DNA from: Lineus longissimus
Taxonomy: Eukaryota > Nemertea > Pilidiophora > Heteronemertea > Lineidae
Assembly: GCF_910592395.1 (NCBI RefSeq)
Contig: NC_088314.1
Coordinates: forward strand, 1,240,001 to 1,304,000
DNA: 64,000 nt
Reading direction: 5' to 3'
Part shown: piece by piece, positions 1-9,724 of the stretch
Layout: each line of letters begins with the position of its first letter
Position numbering within the stretch: the first letter of the stretch is position 1
Translations under genes and position numbers: made by a program
The notes under the pieces: model-generated
Database searches by the model: none
What the model saw: only the letters and a program-made list of their open reading frames with translations
What the model was told of the DNA's origin: nothing

Positions 1-2433
1 AACTTGGTATAGGGAATGTGAAGAATCAATATTGGCATTCAGAATTTCAACAGCAGAGAGATTTTGACAAGTGAGGGAAAGTGAAATAGCTTTTACAACA
101 TCCTCATTGATCAGACTAGTTTCTCTTGGAAGACGAGACAACGCATCTGCAGCTGCATTGCTCTTTCCAGCAAAATATTCGATGGTAAAGTCATAAGCTG
201 ACAACTCAGCTAACCAGCGGTGCCCTGTGGCATCGAGCTTCGCACTCGTCAACACATATGTCAGCGGATTATTGTCAGTCTTGACTCTGAACTCTGCCCC
301 GAATAAATAGTCCTTAAACTTGTCAGTCACTGCCCACTTCAGCCCCAAGAACTCTAACTTGTGAGTGGGGTAGTTCCTTTCTGAAGCGGACAGTCCTCTA
401 CTAGCAAAATATATAGGTTTTCTAACATCATCCTGGTACTGGTATAATATAGCTCCAAGGCCACCTCTCGAAGCATCTATTTCTAACTCATATGGCAAAG
501 AATAATCTGCAAAGCCAAGGACTGGGGGAGAGCACAATGATTCATTCAAATTTTGAAATGCGGTTTGTTCTTCCTCTCCCCAGCGAAACGACGGCTTGTC
601 TTTTTGCCTTTTCTGAGTAGAATGACCTTGGAGTAAACAATTCAAAGGTTTAGCTAACTTAGCATAATCCTTGATGAACCTTCGATTGTATGATGTGAAA
701 CCGAGATAACGCCTGAGTTCATCAACCGACTGAGGAGGTGGCCAGTCTCGCACAGCCTGAACTTTGTCAGGGTCCATCTCAATGCCTTTTTTGGAAACAT
801 AATACCCTAGATATTTGACTCGATTTAAGAGGAACTGGCATTTAGAAGGCTTTAACTTGAGTCCGGCTTTGTGTAACTTGTCAAAAATGATTTCAAGACG
901 GTCTAAATGTTGCTCTACAGTAGGACTAAAAATGATGACATCGTCCAAATACACTAAACACATCTCAAGATTTACATCGCGCAAAGCCAGCTCCATGAGA
1001 CGCTGGAATGTACTGGGAGCATTTGTAGCCCCAAACGGCATAACGTTACATTCATAAAAACCCAGCGGTCCCACAGAAAACGCAGTCCTCTCCTTATGTT
1101 CTTCCTCTAACTCCACTTGCCAATAGCCTGCCTTCAGATCAAGACAGGAGAACCAGGAAGAACCAGCAATAGAATCTAGAGTCTCATCAATTCTAGGCAA
1201 TGAATATGAATCCTTGATGGTCCGTTTATTAAGTTCCCTCAGATCAATGCAGAATCTGAGAGACCCATCTTTTTTTCGTACTAGTACAACAGGAGAACAG
1301 TAAGGGCTCTTAGACTCACGGATGACTCCCGTGTCTAACATTTTCTGTAAATGAACCCTCACATCCTCGTACATGTTCGGTGGAATTCTCCTATGCCTAA
1401 TCTTAAATGGCTTATCATCGGACAAATCAATACGATGCTTCAAGACATTTGTCTTGCCCATCTCTGACTCTGACTTGGCAAACACATGTTTCCATTTCAA
1501 CAAACGATTCTTCAATTCAGAGAAATGTTCTGAGTCCATGTCAGACTGAAACTTGAAAAGTTTAAAAAAATCAGAATCAGGCATTTCATCAGAGGTATCG
1601 GAGACTTCTGCAGCAGTCTCGATCCCAGATGCATTGGGAAAAGAAGTATCTTCAATGTCCATAGTAGGCGGAGAAATATCTAAGTTGGCTTCTGAAATAC
1701 TACAAAGAACGGAACGCTTTGGTATGGTAACTGGAGTATTCGAAACATTCTTTAAAATAACCGAGACTTTCTGAGATGCACTGCGAGAAGACACTTTCTG
1801 AAGAGAAGAAACAAGTACAAGTCCACCTGGAAGTGGCCTGGAAGATTCAGTAACAACATTGGCAGAGTGACCTAATTTACAACGAGTAATCCCCTTTATT
1901 GAAATCTGAGAGTTGCTGTTAATTGTAACAGACTTACATGTTGTAACATTCCCTACAGTACTACCGGACAGGCAGTAACTGCGTAAAGTATCACGCCAAA
2001 CAGAATCCTCAACGTTACATCTCTCCGGAGCCAACTCAGCAAGCACATTAGTTCCAAGTAAAAGTGGAACAAGACGGTTATAATTTGTATCTGGCACAAC
2101 TAGAAGTAAAATGTCGAGGCGACAGGAACCGAGGGTCAAAGGTAATTTGACATAGCCCATATAGGGTAATTTATCTCCTGTCGCACTCTGTATATCTATA
2201 AAATCATCCAAAGGATGAATGTCTTCATCGGGAAAATTCTCTGAAAAATAAGTAGTAGAAATGGTGGAGACCACAGAACCAGTATCGAGAAGACAATCAA
2301 CATTTGTCTCCTTCAATAAAACAGTGGTCTCCGACGCCTTTCCTATCAGAGAATTGTGGGGGTGGGGCTTTACTCTTTGTCCCCTTGACCGCCCCCGATC
2401 AAGGGTGCGTTGGCGTTTCCCAACCGCTTGTTC
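1..2433 (-). CDS. pol: Pol polyprotein (aspartic protease, reverse transcriptase, RNase H), partial at its 3' end
   Basis: The frame is open from just after a TAA at 2434-2436 to the left window edge, about 811 codons with no stop. It has no obvious start codon of its own and lies in the -1 frame relative to gag, so expression probably needs frameshifting at 2415-2421. Motifs seen in order: protease active site LLDTGS (DTGS at 2275-2286); reverse transcriptase with the VYLDDVI catalytic core (YLDD at 940-951); RNase H with DAS near 475, TDN at 271-279 and ADALSR at 133-150. In this family the YLDD aspartates bind the catalytic metals and the RNase H acidic residues cleave the RNA strand. Integrase is expected further left. 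Assignment rests on motif order and spacing, all read directly from the sequence. Confidence 0.9.
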
Positions 2434-3851
2434 TTATTCTGTAGTTTGAAACAATCATCGATGTGATGACCCTTCTTCTTGCAGTAACTACAAATACCTG
2501 CATAATAGGACTTTCCACCTGAAGAAGAATGTGTAGAGGTGGTAGTAGAATCTGCAAAAGAAGAAGTTTGATCTGCTCTCTTAGCAGCCTCACGAGCTTT
2601 CTCTTTCTTCAAAGTGGCCAACTCACCTTCAAGAGCAGTAACTTTCTTCAAAATCAAGTCAAGCTTGTTTACCTCCGCGGCAGTAGAGCTATTGCTAAGC
2701 TGTTGGACCGGTTTAGGTTTCCCTAAACCCATCTCTTTCTCCACCTGCCGGGCCGCCACTAAAAGCTCGCTATAACCACGACCTGCATCGTAAAAGTGCC
2801 TAGTTGCCGACTTCACATCCTTTGACCTGAGGCCAGACCAAAATTTTTGTCTCAACATGGCCTGGGCCTGAGGACCGGTACAATATGTGTCATCGGGGCA
2901 CCTAGAAAGAATCTCCCTAATTCGGCAACCCCAAGCCGCAACGTTTTCATCCGGTTCCTGCGACGACGCGTAGAATTTCGCCAACACCTGTTCAGATGTT
3001 AATACCTCCCCAAACATTTTGTCAAACTCCCCAATGACCTCATGCGGGGCGAAGAGCCCCTCCCCAAACTGCAATAAACATTCTGCAGCCATACCCTTCA
3101 ATGATCTCCTGATAGCACCTACAATGGTCTGCATAGGTAGTCCAAGGTCAGCAAGTAATCCCTTTACCTCAGCCCTCCACTGGCGATATGACACCTCTGA
3201 CTTTTTGTCGCCAGAGAAAGAACCTAAACGTGGAGTACTGACTACATAACGAGGCTGCCTTGAACTGTCAGTTTGATTCAACTGAAAAGAAAGTTTCTTT
3301 CTCTCAGACCCTATAGGTGGTAACTTTGATCTAATACTATCACTATCATGATCAGCTGAAAGGGAAGATGCATGAGGATGAGGGGTAGATGGTGGCATAT
3401 GAGGTGGACTGACCCCAGCATACCCACCAGGGGAACGGACAGGGGATGGGGGCGACTGAGGTGTAGCAGTAGCACCCTGCGGCGTACTATGCCGCAGCAA
3501 ATCTCCCATCGTTCTACCCCGTCCATCATTAGGACGAGAAGTAAAATTGAAAATATGTCCACGACCCATTGCATTTGTCTTAACTGGGTTTGAGACGGTA
3601 GACGATGTTGCAGGAACTGAAGTTACAGGTTGGTGTGCACTTACAGGTTCAGACTTCGGTTTGGGCTGCGACTCGCCCAAGGCCTTAATGAGGGCCTCCC
3701 TTTGACTGAAGTCGAGATCTTTTATCATCTCCAAACAAATATTCAAAACTTCTGTCCTATTGGACCCTATACCAGAACCAGTAGTAGCAGTCAAATCCAT
3801 GTCTTCCGCTTTGAAATTATCACCAGTTGCCATTTGGAAAATCAGGCGCAT
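2370..3851 (-). CDS. gag: Gag-like protein with CCHC zinc knuckle
   Basis: A 493-residue open frame ending at TAA 2370-2372. It begins at ATG 3851, but an in-frame ATG at 3833 (MATGDNF) is an equally good start. The N-terminal half is Pro/Ser/Thr-rich. The middle (roughly residues 200-370) resembles retrotransposon capsid in composition, with helical stretches and paired Trp residues (YRQWRAEV, AAWGCRI). A Lys/Glu-rich predicted coiled coil follows, then one zinc knuckle near residue 455 (CSYCKKKGHHIDDC, C-X2-C-X4-H-X4-C), the usual nucleic-acid-binding nucleocapsid motif. Its last 62 nt overlap the pol frame and contain the frameshift signal. Capsid assignment is by position; the knuckle is certain. 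Confidence 0.88.
   Translation of the reverse strand: MRLIFQMATGDNFKAEDMDLTATTGSGIGSNRTEVLNICLEMIKDLDFSQREALIKALGESQPKPKSEPVSAHQPVTSVPATSSTVSNPVKTNAMGRGHIFNFTSRPNDGRGRTMGDLLRHSTPQGATATPQSPPSPVRSPGGYAGVSPPHMPPSTPHPHASSLSADHDSDSIRSKLPPIGSERKKLSFQLNQTDSSRQPRYVVSTPRLGSFSGDKKSEVSYRQWRAEVKGLLADLGLPMQTIVGAIRRSLKGMAAECLLQFGEGLFAPHEVIGEFDKMFGEVLTSEQVLAKFYASSQEPDENVAAWGCRIREILSRCPDDTYCTGPQAQAMLRQKFWSGLRSKDVKSATRHFYDAGRGYSELLVAARQVEKEMGLGKPKPVQQLSNSSTAAEVNKLDLILKKVTALEGELATLKKEKAREAAKRADQTSSFADSTTTSTHSSSGGKSYYAGICSYCKKKGHHIDDCFKLQNKNKRLGNANAPLIGGGQGDKE
2382..2421 (-). promoter_or_regulatory. -1 programmed ribosomal frameshift signal at the gag/pol overlap
   Basis: On the minus strand the heptamer G GGA AAC (2421 to 2415) sits in the gag phase required for X XXY YYZ slippage. 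After a 9-nt spacer, CCCTTGA (2405-2399) can pair perfectly with TCAAGGG (2388-2382) around a 10-nt G-rich loop. The pol frame is exactly the -1 frame and is open on both sides of the site. The loop GGGGG (2396-2392) could also pair with CCCCC (2362-2358) to make an H-type pseudoknot. GGGAAAC is a known retroviral slippery heptamer. Activity here is inferred. Confidence 0.82.
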
Positions 3852-5911
3852 AACAGCGAAGACAAGGAGTGAATGAAAATATCAGACGACTATCAACAAA
3901 TATGTATAAGTATGAGGACACCCTCAACCTATCATATGCAAATATCACTAGTATGGTATAATCCAAATGCTAAGAGCAAGTATAGTTTTACCTAAACCTA
4001 CTAATAGACAATGTCAACGTACGAAATAATATAATATAGAGTAAGTATTGTTTCACCAAAACCAACTGCAAGAAAATATTACAAAGTACAAGATGAAAGA
4101 ATAGCAAAGAAGTATGATAAATATCTGTAATGTCTTCACCCAAGAAAATACTAACTCCAAAACCTGGAGAGCATACAACACTCTGGGTAAAGAGATGAAC
4201 AAAGATGACCTGTAAAATAATCAAACACAATGAGATCTCACAGTTGAAAGATGATCGGCATCCACCAGACAGCTGTAACAGTTGTAGTGGAAGTTGCAGT
4301 TGCAGATCAATGAACCAGGCAGAAGTCCACGTCAACACGGTGTAGAAATCTTGGAGACCAAGTACCAAACCATCACCCTGCCAAAGGAAAATGTTCACAA
4401 TTAATGATCAATAATATAAGTGCAAGTACTAAAGACTCACAAATAATACCAATGATGATAAATCAAATCAATCCAAAGTCACAAAGGACACCCTGTATAA
4501 ATGATAAAGTTGTACTACAATATGGAACACACTTTATGCTGAAACAAAAATGAACTGTAAAGTCCACCAAGAAACATCAAAGTGATTCCACACACTGTAA
4601 GATTCACCAAGTACCATCAAAGAAATACATAGGATCACCTGACCAAAACAAAGTAAACTCAAACCGAGTCACCCTGTACCTGACAACTAAATCAAAACCA
4701 CAAGAAAATCCAAAATGACCCAAGAAATTCAAAGTAGTACCACCAAAGTTATTATCATAATTCAAGCGAACATTATCGAAACCTATTCGATTAATGACGG
4801 CAAGTTACGCAACGGCCAGGTCTACAAAGTCAACAAAAATTCAAACCGTCTAAATGTCAACAAAATTTACCCTGTCTGCGTATGACCTAAACACATCATT
4901 GGAAACCAAAAGAATCTTCATGCAAAATAATACACTACTAAGTACATGCGATGCACAAAGACACCATAGGAAAATAATTGTCAAATAAATTATTTCCAAA
5001 ATAACTCAAAATCACATGCACTAAGTTTCAAGCATGCAGCATAATGTCACCAGAAAGGAAGGCACCCACAGCAAAACCAAGTAAAGACACAAAGTCCCCA
5101 AGTGTCACTAGACACCAAAAACACAGGTACACTTTCCCTTTAAATTTTCAAAAACCCAACTACACTGCATGGCTGAAAATGTGTCAAAAATTCACAAACA
5201 GAATTTTACATAAATTGGTTACAATGACATGCAAACTGAATACAACAACACACAAGCATTCTGTTACAAACAGAAAGAAATGACAAATCAAAGATAATAT
5301 AAACTTAAAAGTTCAAATGAAATGAGAATACATGAAGAATGAAAATGAAATGATGAATGAGTTAGCAAAGAGAACCAAAACTGTCCATGTTACGAACACA
5401 GAAAAAGTCAGTTCATAATGTCAGTGTCAATGGTCAAAGTCGGATGTCCACAGCGGAAGTCTTGCACGAGTCAGTCATGTACACGGTGTACAGCGCAATA
5501 CGCGGAATACACAGTCAAGCAATACACGGAGTCAAAAGTCACAGCGCGATGCGCGAGACAACGCGAAATTTATGCGGGAACGCGGCGAACACTAAAGATG
5601 GACCGGTCAAAAGAAAGAACAGTGTCGCAAGTGCACAATGTATCGACGTCAAAACGACAATGGCGGTCTGCCAAAGTCAAAACATCACGAAGATGTGAAA
5701 AAAACCAGACGATCACTGGGCGAATCACTCCCACTACGAAAAACACAACTGCTGGCAGCAGACGATAGAAATTACTTCACGTCGACGACTCCATGACAGC
5801 ACACACGACTTCCTCCTGAAGGTTTCGGAAACACCCGTCAGCCATCTTGAATTTTTAAATCACAAAAGAATGTCCAAGGAATACCTATACCCAAATAAAG
5901 TTCAAACGGCT
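3852..5911 (-). other. Long, A-rich (plus-strand) leader between primer site and gag
   Basis: About 2.06 kb separates the primer binding site from the gag start. On the plus strand it is strongly A-rich with many AAAGTC/ACCAA-like words, so the element RNA would be U-rich. No long open frame resembling a retrotransposon protein is seen on either strand; the longest minus-strand frame (3988-4398) is hydrophobic, U-driven and unrecognisable. It could be untranslated leader, could contain an intron, or could hold a separate insertion. Confidence 0.6.
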
Positions 5912-5920
5912 GAGCCCCCA
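5912..5920 (-). other. Retrotransposon primer binding site, tRNA-Pro type
   Basis: In element orientation the sequence is TGGGGGCTC, two bases inside the LTR end. It is the exact complement of the last nine nucleotides (GAGCCCCCA, including added CCA) of the tRNA-Pro(AGG) encoded at 22366-22437 in this window. Complementarity stops after nine nucleotides. A tRNA-Pro primer is known for other retroelements; its use here is inferred. Confidence 0.72.
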
Positions 5921-5922
5921 AA

Positions 5923-6278
5923 TGTAATACTGTATTATATCAGTCTTCATGTCCACAGATTCACTGTTCCAATCCTTGTGACATTGTTGATGAAAAAGGA
6001 AGAAATCAAATATATAGAAATGTTTATATTAAACTCATCTGACCAGGTCTACAACATGCATGTACACAGTTCGGGATCCCAAGGCTAACTGAATTTGGAG
6101 GGAAACTCAGTAGACCAGGAAAACTATACAAACAATAATAGCTGATAAAGCACATACAATGAAATGACATAAGGCTCAGGGACCGTGAAGGCCCAAAATA
6201 ACCTGAGCTAAACCATTGGTCATAGCAGACTTAAAGGGGGAATAAACTCTTCAAACTGTTCAAATTGAACCTGTTACA
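5923..6278 (-). repeat. 5' LTR of the retrotransposon
   Basis: In element orientation the proposed LTR starts TGTAACAGG at 6278 and ends CAGTATTACA at 5923, giving 356 bp with TGTAA/TTACA inverted termini, followed after two bases by the primer site. A TATATA stretch lies inside near 6010-6020. The inner end is well supported by the adjacent primer site. The outer end is chosen because of the matching terminus and the usual LTR size. No second LTR is in the window for comparison. Confidence 0.6.
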
Positions 6279-9200
6279 TCATCATGATAATAATGGGGCA
6301 AACGAACTGACTAGCTTTGTCTCTTATTGCATGGTCAGCTTCTAGAATAGTTTCTGATAGAAATGCAAGCAAAGTAAAGTTGGAGCCCTAGATTTGCCAA
6401 CTATCCTGCTTGGAAACCGTACAGCTTTGTTGCTACGTGTTGCCAGTTTTATATCACCATCGTCATTCATCATCATCATCATCATCTAGTTGGTAAACAC
6501 AATTGCGACATAGGGTTTTAGTCAATGCCACCACGACAACAGACCTTACCAGCTCGTGTATGTGCTGCTGCTGGTTGATTAGCACTATAAAAGTAAACAT
6601 AGTGACAGCATCCATGCATTGCTTTGCCTTCCCAACTGAAGCAACAACTGCCTACCATTCTCCAGCCAAGCCTCAACAAGCAATATAACGCACACATTGA
6701 TTTTCCGCCGTACTCGACACAATATTGTAATGTAGATGGGTTAGTTGAGCCTGGTTGATCAATGATGGGGTGCAGCACAGCACGGAGCCCCAGGAACGTA
6801 GTATATGGTTATGTATGCATCTCGTTGGAATTGCTTACTGTATTTTAGCATCTGATTTAGTGTTCATTGCCCATTTTTTGCCTTCTTGCTTGTTGAATAG
6901 CGTCTCGATTTACTCTCGTGGAGCTGTGTATATCAAGGTAGGTAATAGAATCAGGTTGGGCACATTTTCACAATCAGTCCGTCGACCAAAAGATTGTTGG
7001 GGTTCTTTTTGCCTTGACTGTTGTGGTATCACGACCACTGCTTGCATTGGTATTGGGCGAGTACATGACTGATGTTGATATGGTACTCTATATTGGCTGA
7101 TTTGGCCTGCAATGCATTTGATCCCTGTTAACAAGGTCGTTGTGTCCTTTCGTTACACCTAAAACGTTGGTCAGTAGGTCATGATGACCTACTTTTTACC
7201 TAGTAGATGTGCATCAGTCATACCTCAGAGAGGCTTCCCCATCAGGATGTTCAAATGAGCCATCTTGGCTACTTATTAGATACTACTGTGTAATGCTTGG
7301 TTTTATTCGTGTTTTATGCAATGATATATCTGGTGAGAGAAGTCAATGTTATTGTTTACCATTGCAACATATGTTTACCTGCTGTCGTTGTGACTTGGCA
7401 ATCCTAGTATACAGAATATATCGAATTGCCTGTGTCAGCTGCAATATTGGAAATGTTGCTGTATGGAATTGGAAGTGCTATGATAGGCCTACATCTGTTA
7501 CCCTTCCTATTTATGCTGTAGATGGGTCAATGTTATCTTACAGCTGAAGAATTGGCAGATTTAGAATGGAGATTTGATGGTGCTCTGCAGTGATGGGGTA
7601 TGCGAGGTTCTCCTGTTCCGAGCAGGTTTGGTTCTGGCTCTTCCTGTCTTGAAGTATAAAACTGTCTCTTCCCGGTCTTTGGAAAAAGACTTCAAATCTC
7701 CATGGCCACCAGTGCGTAGGCAGTTAATTTTGTAGACACTGATTGATTGATCAGGGGATTTGAAGTATTCGCCTAATTGAATGAGTAGCGCTTGCACATC
7801 GCTGCTCACAGTTCTCCTAATTAAACTTGACACTTTTTCGTTGAGAAAAATGTGATCTCGCAAAAAGTTTACTGAGCTAACTCATCACTTCCTCAGCAAC
7901 AAAAACCCATTCGAGCCGGCATCGACTTCTGATGCACATTTAAGATGACCTTGGCAGGCTTCTGAAACTACTAGGTCCACTATCGGCAGGAGCTAGGGCT
8001 CCAACTGAAGGTGACTGATATGCAGAGCAAGGGAACTGGGCTTAGCTTGACTTAATTTGGACCACTTTGCTCCCGTTTAAGGGCTTGCCTGTGATGTGTC
8101 CGATAAAATACTTATCCAGACAGACACAAATCAAACCTTGTTGCACTCTAAAGTGAAGAGTGTGCACTAATGGCCATGAATCCCCTGTGCACCCGAAGAC
8201 ATGTCAGATACTGTCTTCCATCTATTGATTCCATGTGACAGGCACTGCTGACCAATAAACCGATCATCTCCCTCGCCAGCCATCAAGTTACCATGGAAAC
8301 CAATCACCAAATTAGCATTGTCGGCCATTAGATTATGATTTTCTCACCTCAGAATATTATGAGATTTGGCGGCAATGGCGACAAGTTGCGATAAGGATAT
8401 CTTCTCGGATGATTGGAATGATTGGCTGATGTGATGTGCAGGTGAGACCAATCACACGTCTAACAAGGTTAGAGCCCATCACGGGGGAGGGGGGGTACCC
8501 ACTTCTGGTAGTTCTACTTGTCAAGAAAAGTGTCGACCACGTGTGCCTCTGTGCCAGCAACAGCAGGGATTACATTCACGTGTTGCTTGCTATATATTGC
8601 CTTGCAGACATGACCACCTTTTGCCTTGTCTACGGTGCCCAACATGCAGGGAGTGGTAAATCGATGATACATGACATCCTTGCCAAGGACTTCTGATTGT
8701 AGAGAGTGTATCCCATCTCAGTCTGGGGATATGTTGACTTTTCATTTCTTCATATTCTTCGGCAAACAGTAAGGAAGATTGATCTCCTCCTGAAAGATTG
8801 CAGCAGCACTGGGTATTTGTTCAGCTGTAGCAGTTACCAAGCTCTCGTTCTGTGGTAACAGCTGAACTCATCTAACAAACAGGTTGATTGTCATGGCTGA
8901 CAAATATGGGGGTCGTCATGAATACTTTGAACTCAACAAACACATTCACACACAATATTCTTCTCCACTTCTCAATACCGCTGTCACCCTAAAATGTCTC
9001 CTACTGCTATTGTTGTCTGGTGGATAATCTTGCACCCAATCAGAACCTCGCCATCAATCTCTTCCATGTTTCTTATCTCGGTTCCTAAATATGCAAAAAT
9101 GTTCCCCATGAGTCCACTTGGCAGGAATAAGATATTCCTACCAAGTCGAATCACCTCTTAGATTAACTGTTCCTCTCTCGCCGAGTTTCTACGTCATTTA

Positions 9201-9724
9201 GCATGAGACTAATTCGAGAATGGTTTGGGGGCTCGGAAGATGAATTGATATTTGTTGCACACTTGCTCTACTTAGTCAGGTTATTGGACTGTACTGAGAC
9301 ACTCAACCAGTTTATGATGTTTTTGTAAATCAGATCCCATATTCACTATTCAGGACAAACATGTTCCATTCTCTCTATGACATTGTGGAGCTGGACTCGG
9401 AGTCACACCAGTAACCTCTAAATGTGATTCAGAAAGTAACTGCAATCAATTGCAAAAACGCTCATCCCCGCCGTGGAAGAGGAATACTATCTGGACCCTG
9501 GAAACAACTCCTCTAACATGTCTAAGTGCAGAACAAACGCTTATTTGGTTGTACAGTTGAAAAGTTAGCCCACTCGTTTGCTTCTTTTCCAGTTGAAGTT
9601 CTGATTGATTCTGTACGTGATAGCACAACAGATTCTGTCATCACAAGTAACTTAAACCATCTTTTTATTCTGTATTTCCAGAGTTTACTGATGTCTCTTC
9701 ACTGATCCCAATCTCGACCCAACC
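6279..9724. other. Non-coding flank between the retrotransposon and the GRDP-like gene
   Basis: No recognisable coding exon. It holds a short (CAT)n run at 6468-6486 and a perfect inverted repeat at 7173-7193 described separately. A splice acceptor (tatttccag) just before 9682 suggests that the GRDP-like transcript has an upstream non-coding exon somewhere in this interval. Scattered frames of 60-112 codons have no family resemblance. Confidence 0.5.
7176..7190. promoter_or_regulatory. Palindromic nuclear-receptor-type half sites (AGGTCA, 3-nt spacer, TGACCT)
   Basis: AGGTCA (7176-7181) and TGACCT (7185-7190) are separated by TGA, the layout of a consensus estrogen-response-type element, inside a longer perfect 10-bp inverted repeat (7173-7193). 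It lies about 2.5 kb upstream of the GRDP-like start codon. Whether anything binds it is unknown; a chance match in 64 kb is possible. Confidence 0.35.

Larger units (their letters stand above)
1..6278 (-). mobile_element. Ty3/gypsy-type LTR retrotransposon, 5' portion (LTR-PBS-leader-gag-pol), cut by the window edge
   Basis: Read on the minus strand, the order is LTR (5923-6278), primer binding site (5912-5920), a leader of about 2.06 kb, gag (2370-3851) and pol (2433 to beyond position 1). Protease, reverse transcriptase and RNase H motifs appear in that order in one uninterrupted pol frame; integrase and the 3' LTR must lie left of the window. Protease-RT-RNase H order, the YLDD motif and a CCHC Gag knuckle fit Ty3/gypsy-like elements; I cannot place the clade. 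No stop or frameshift damage is visible in gag or in the roughly 2.4 kb of pol present, so the copy looks young. The target-site duplication cannot be tested because only one end is in view. Confidence 0.9.

Noticed and set aside
3988-4398. 136-codon minus-strand frame in the retrotransposon leader
   Set aside because: Hydrophobic composition follows from the U-rich RNA, and it resembles no retroelement protein.
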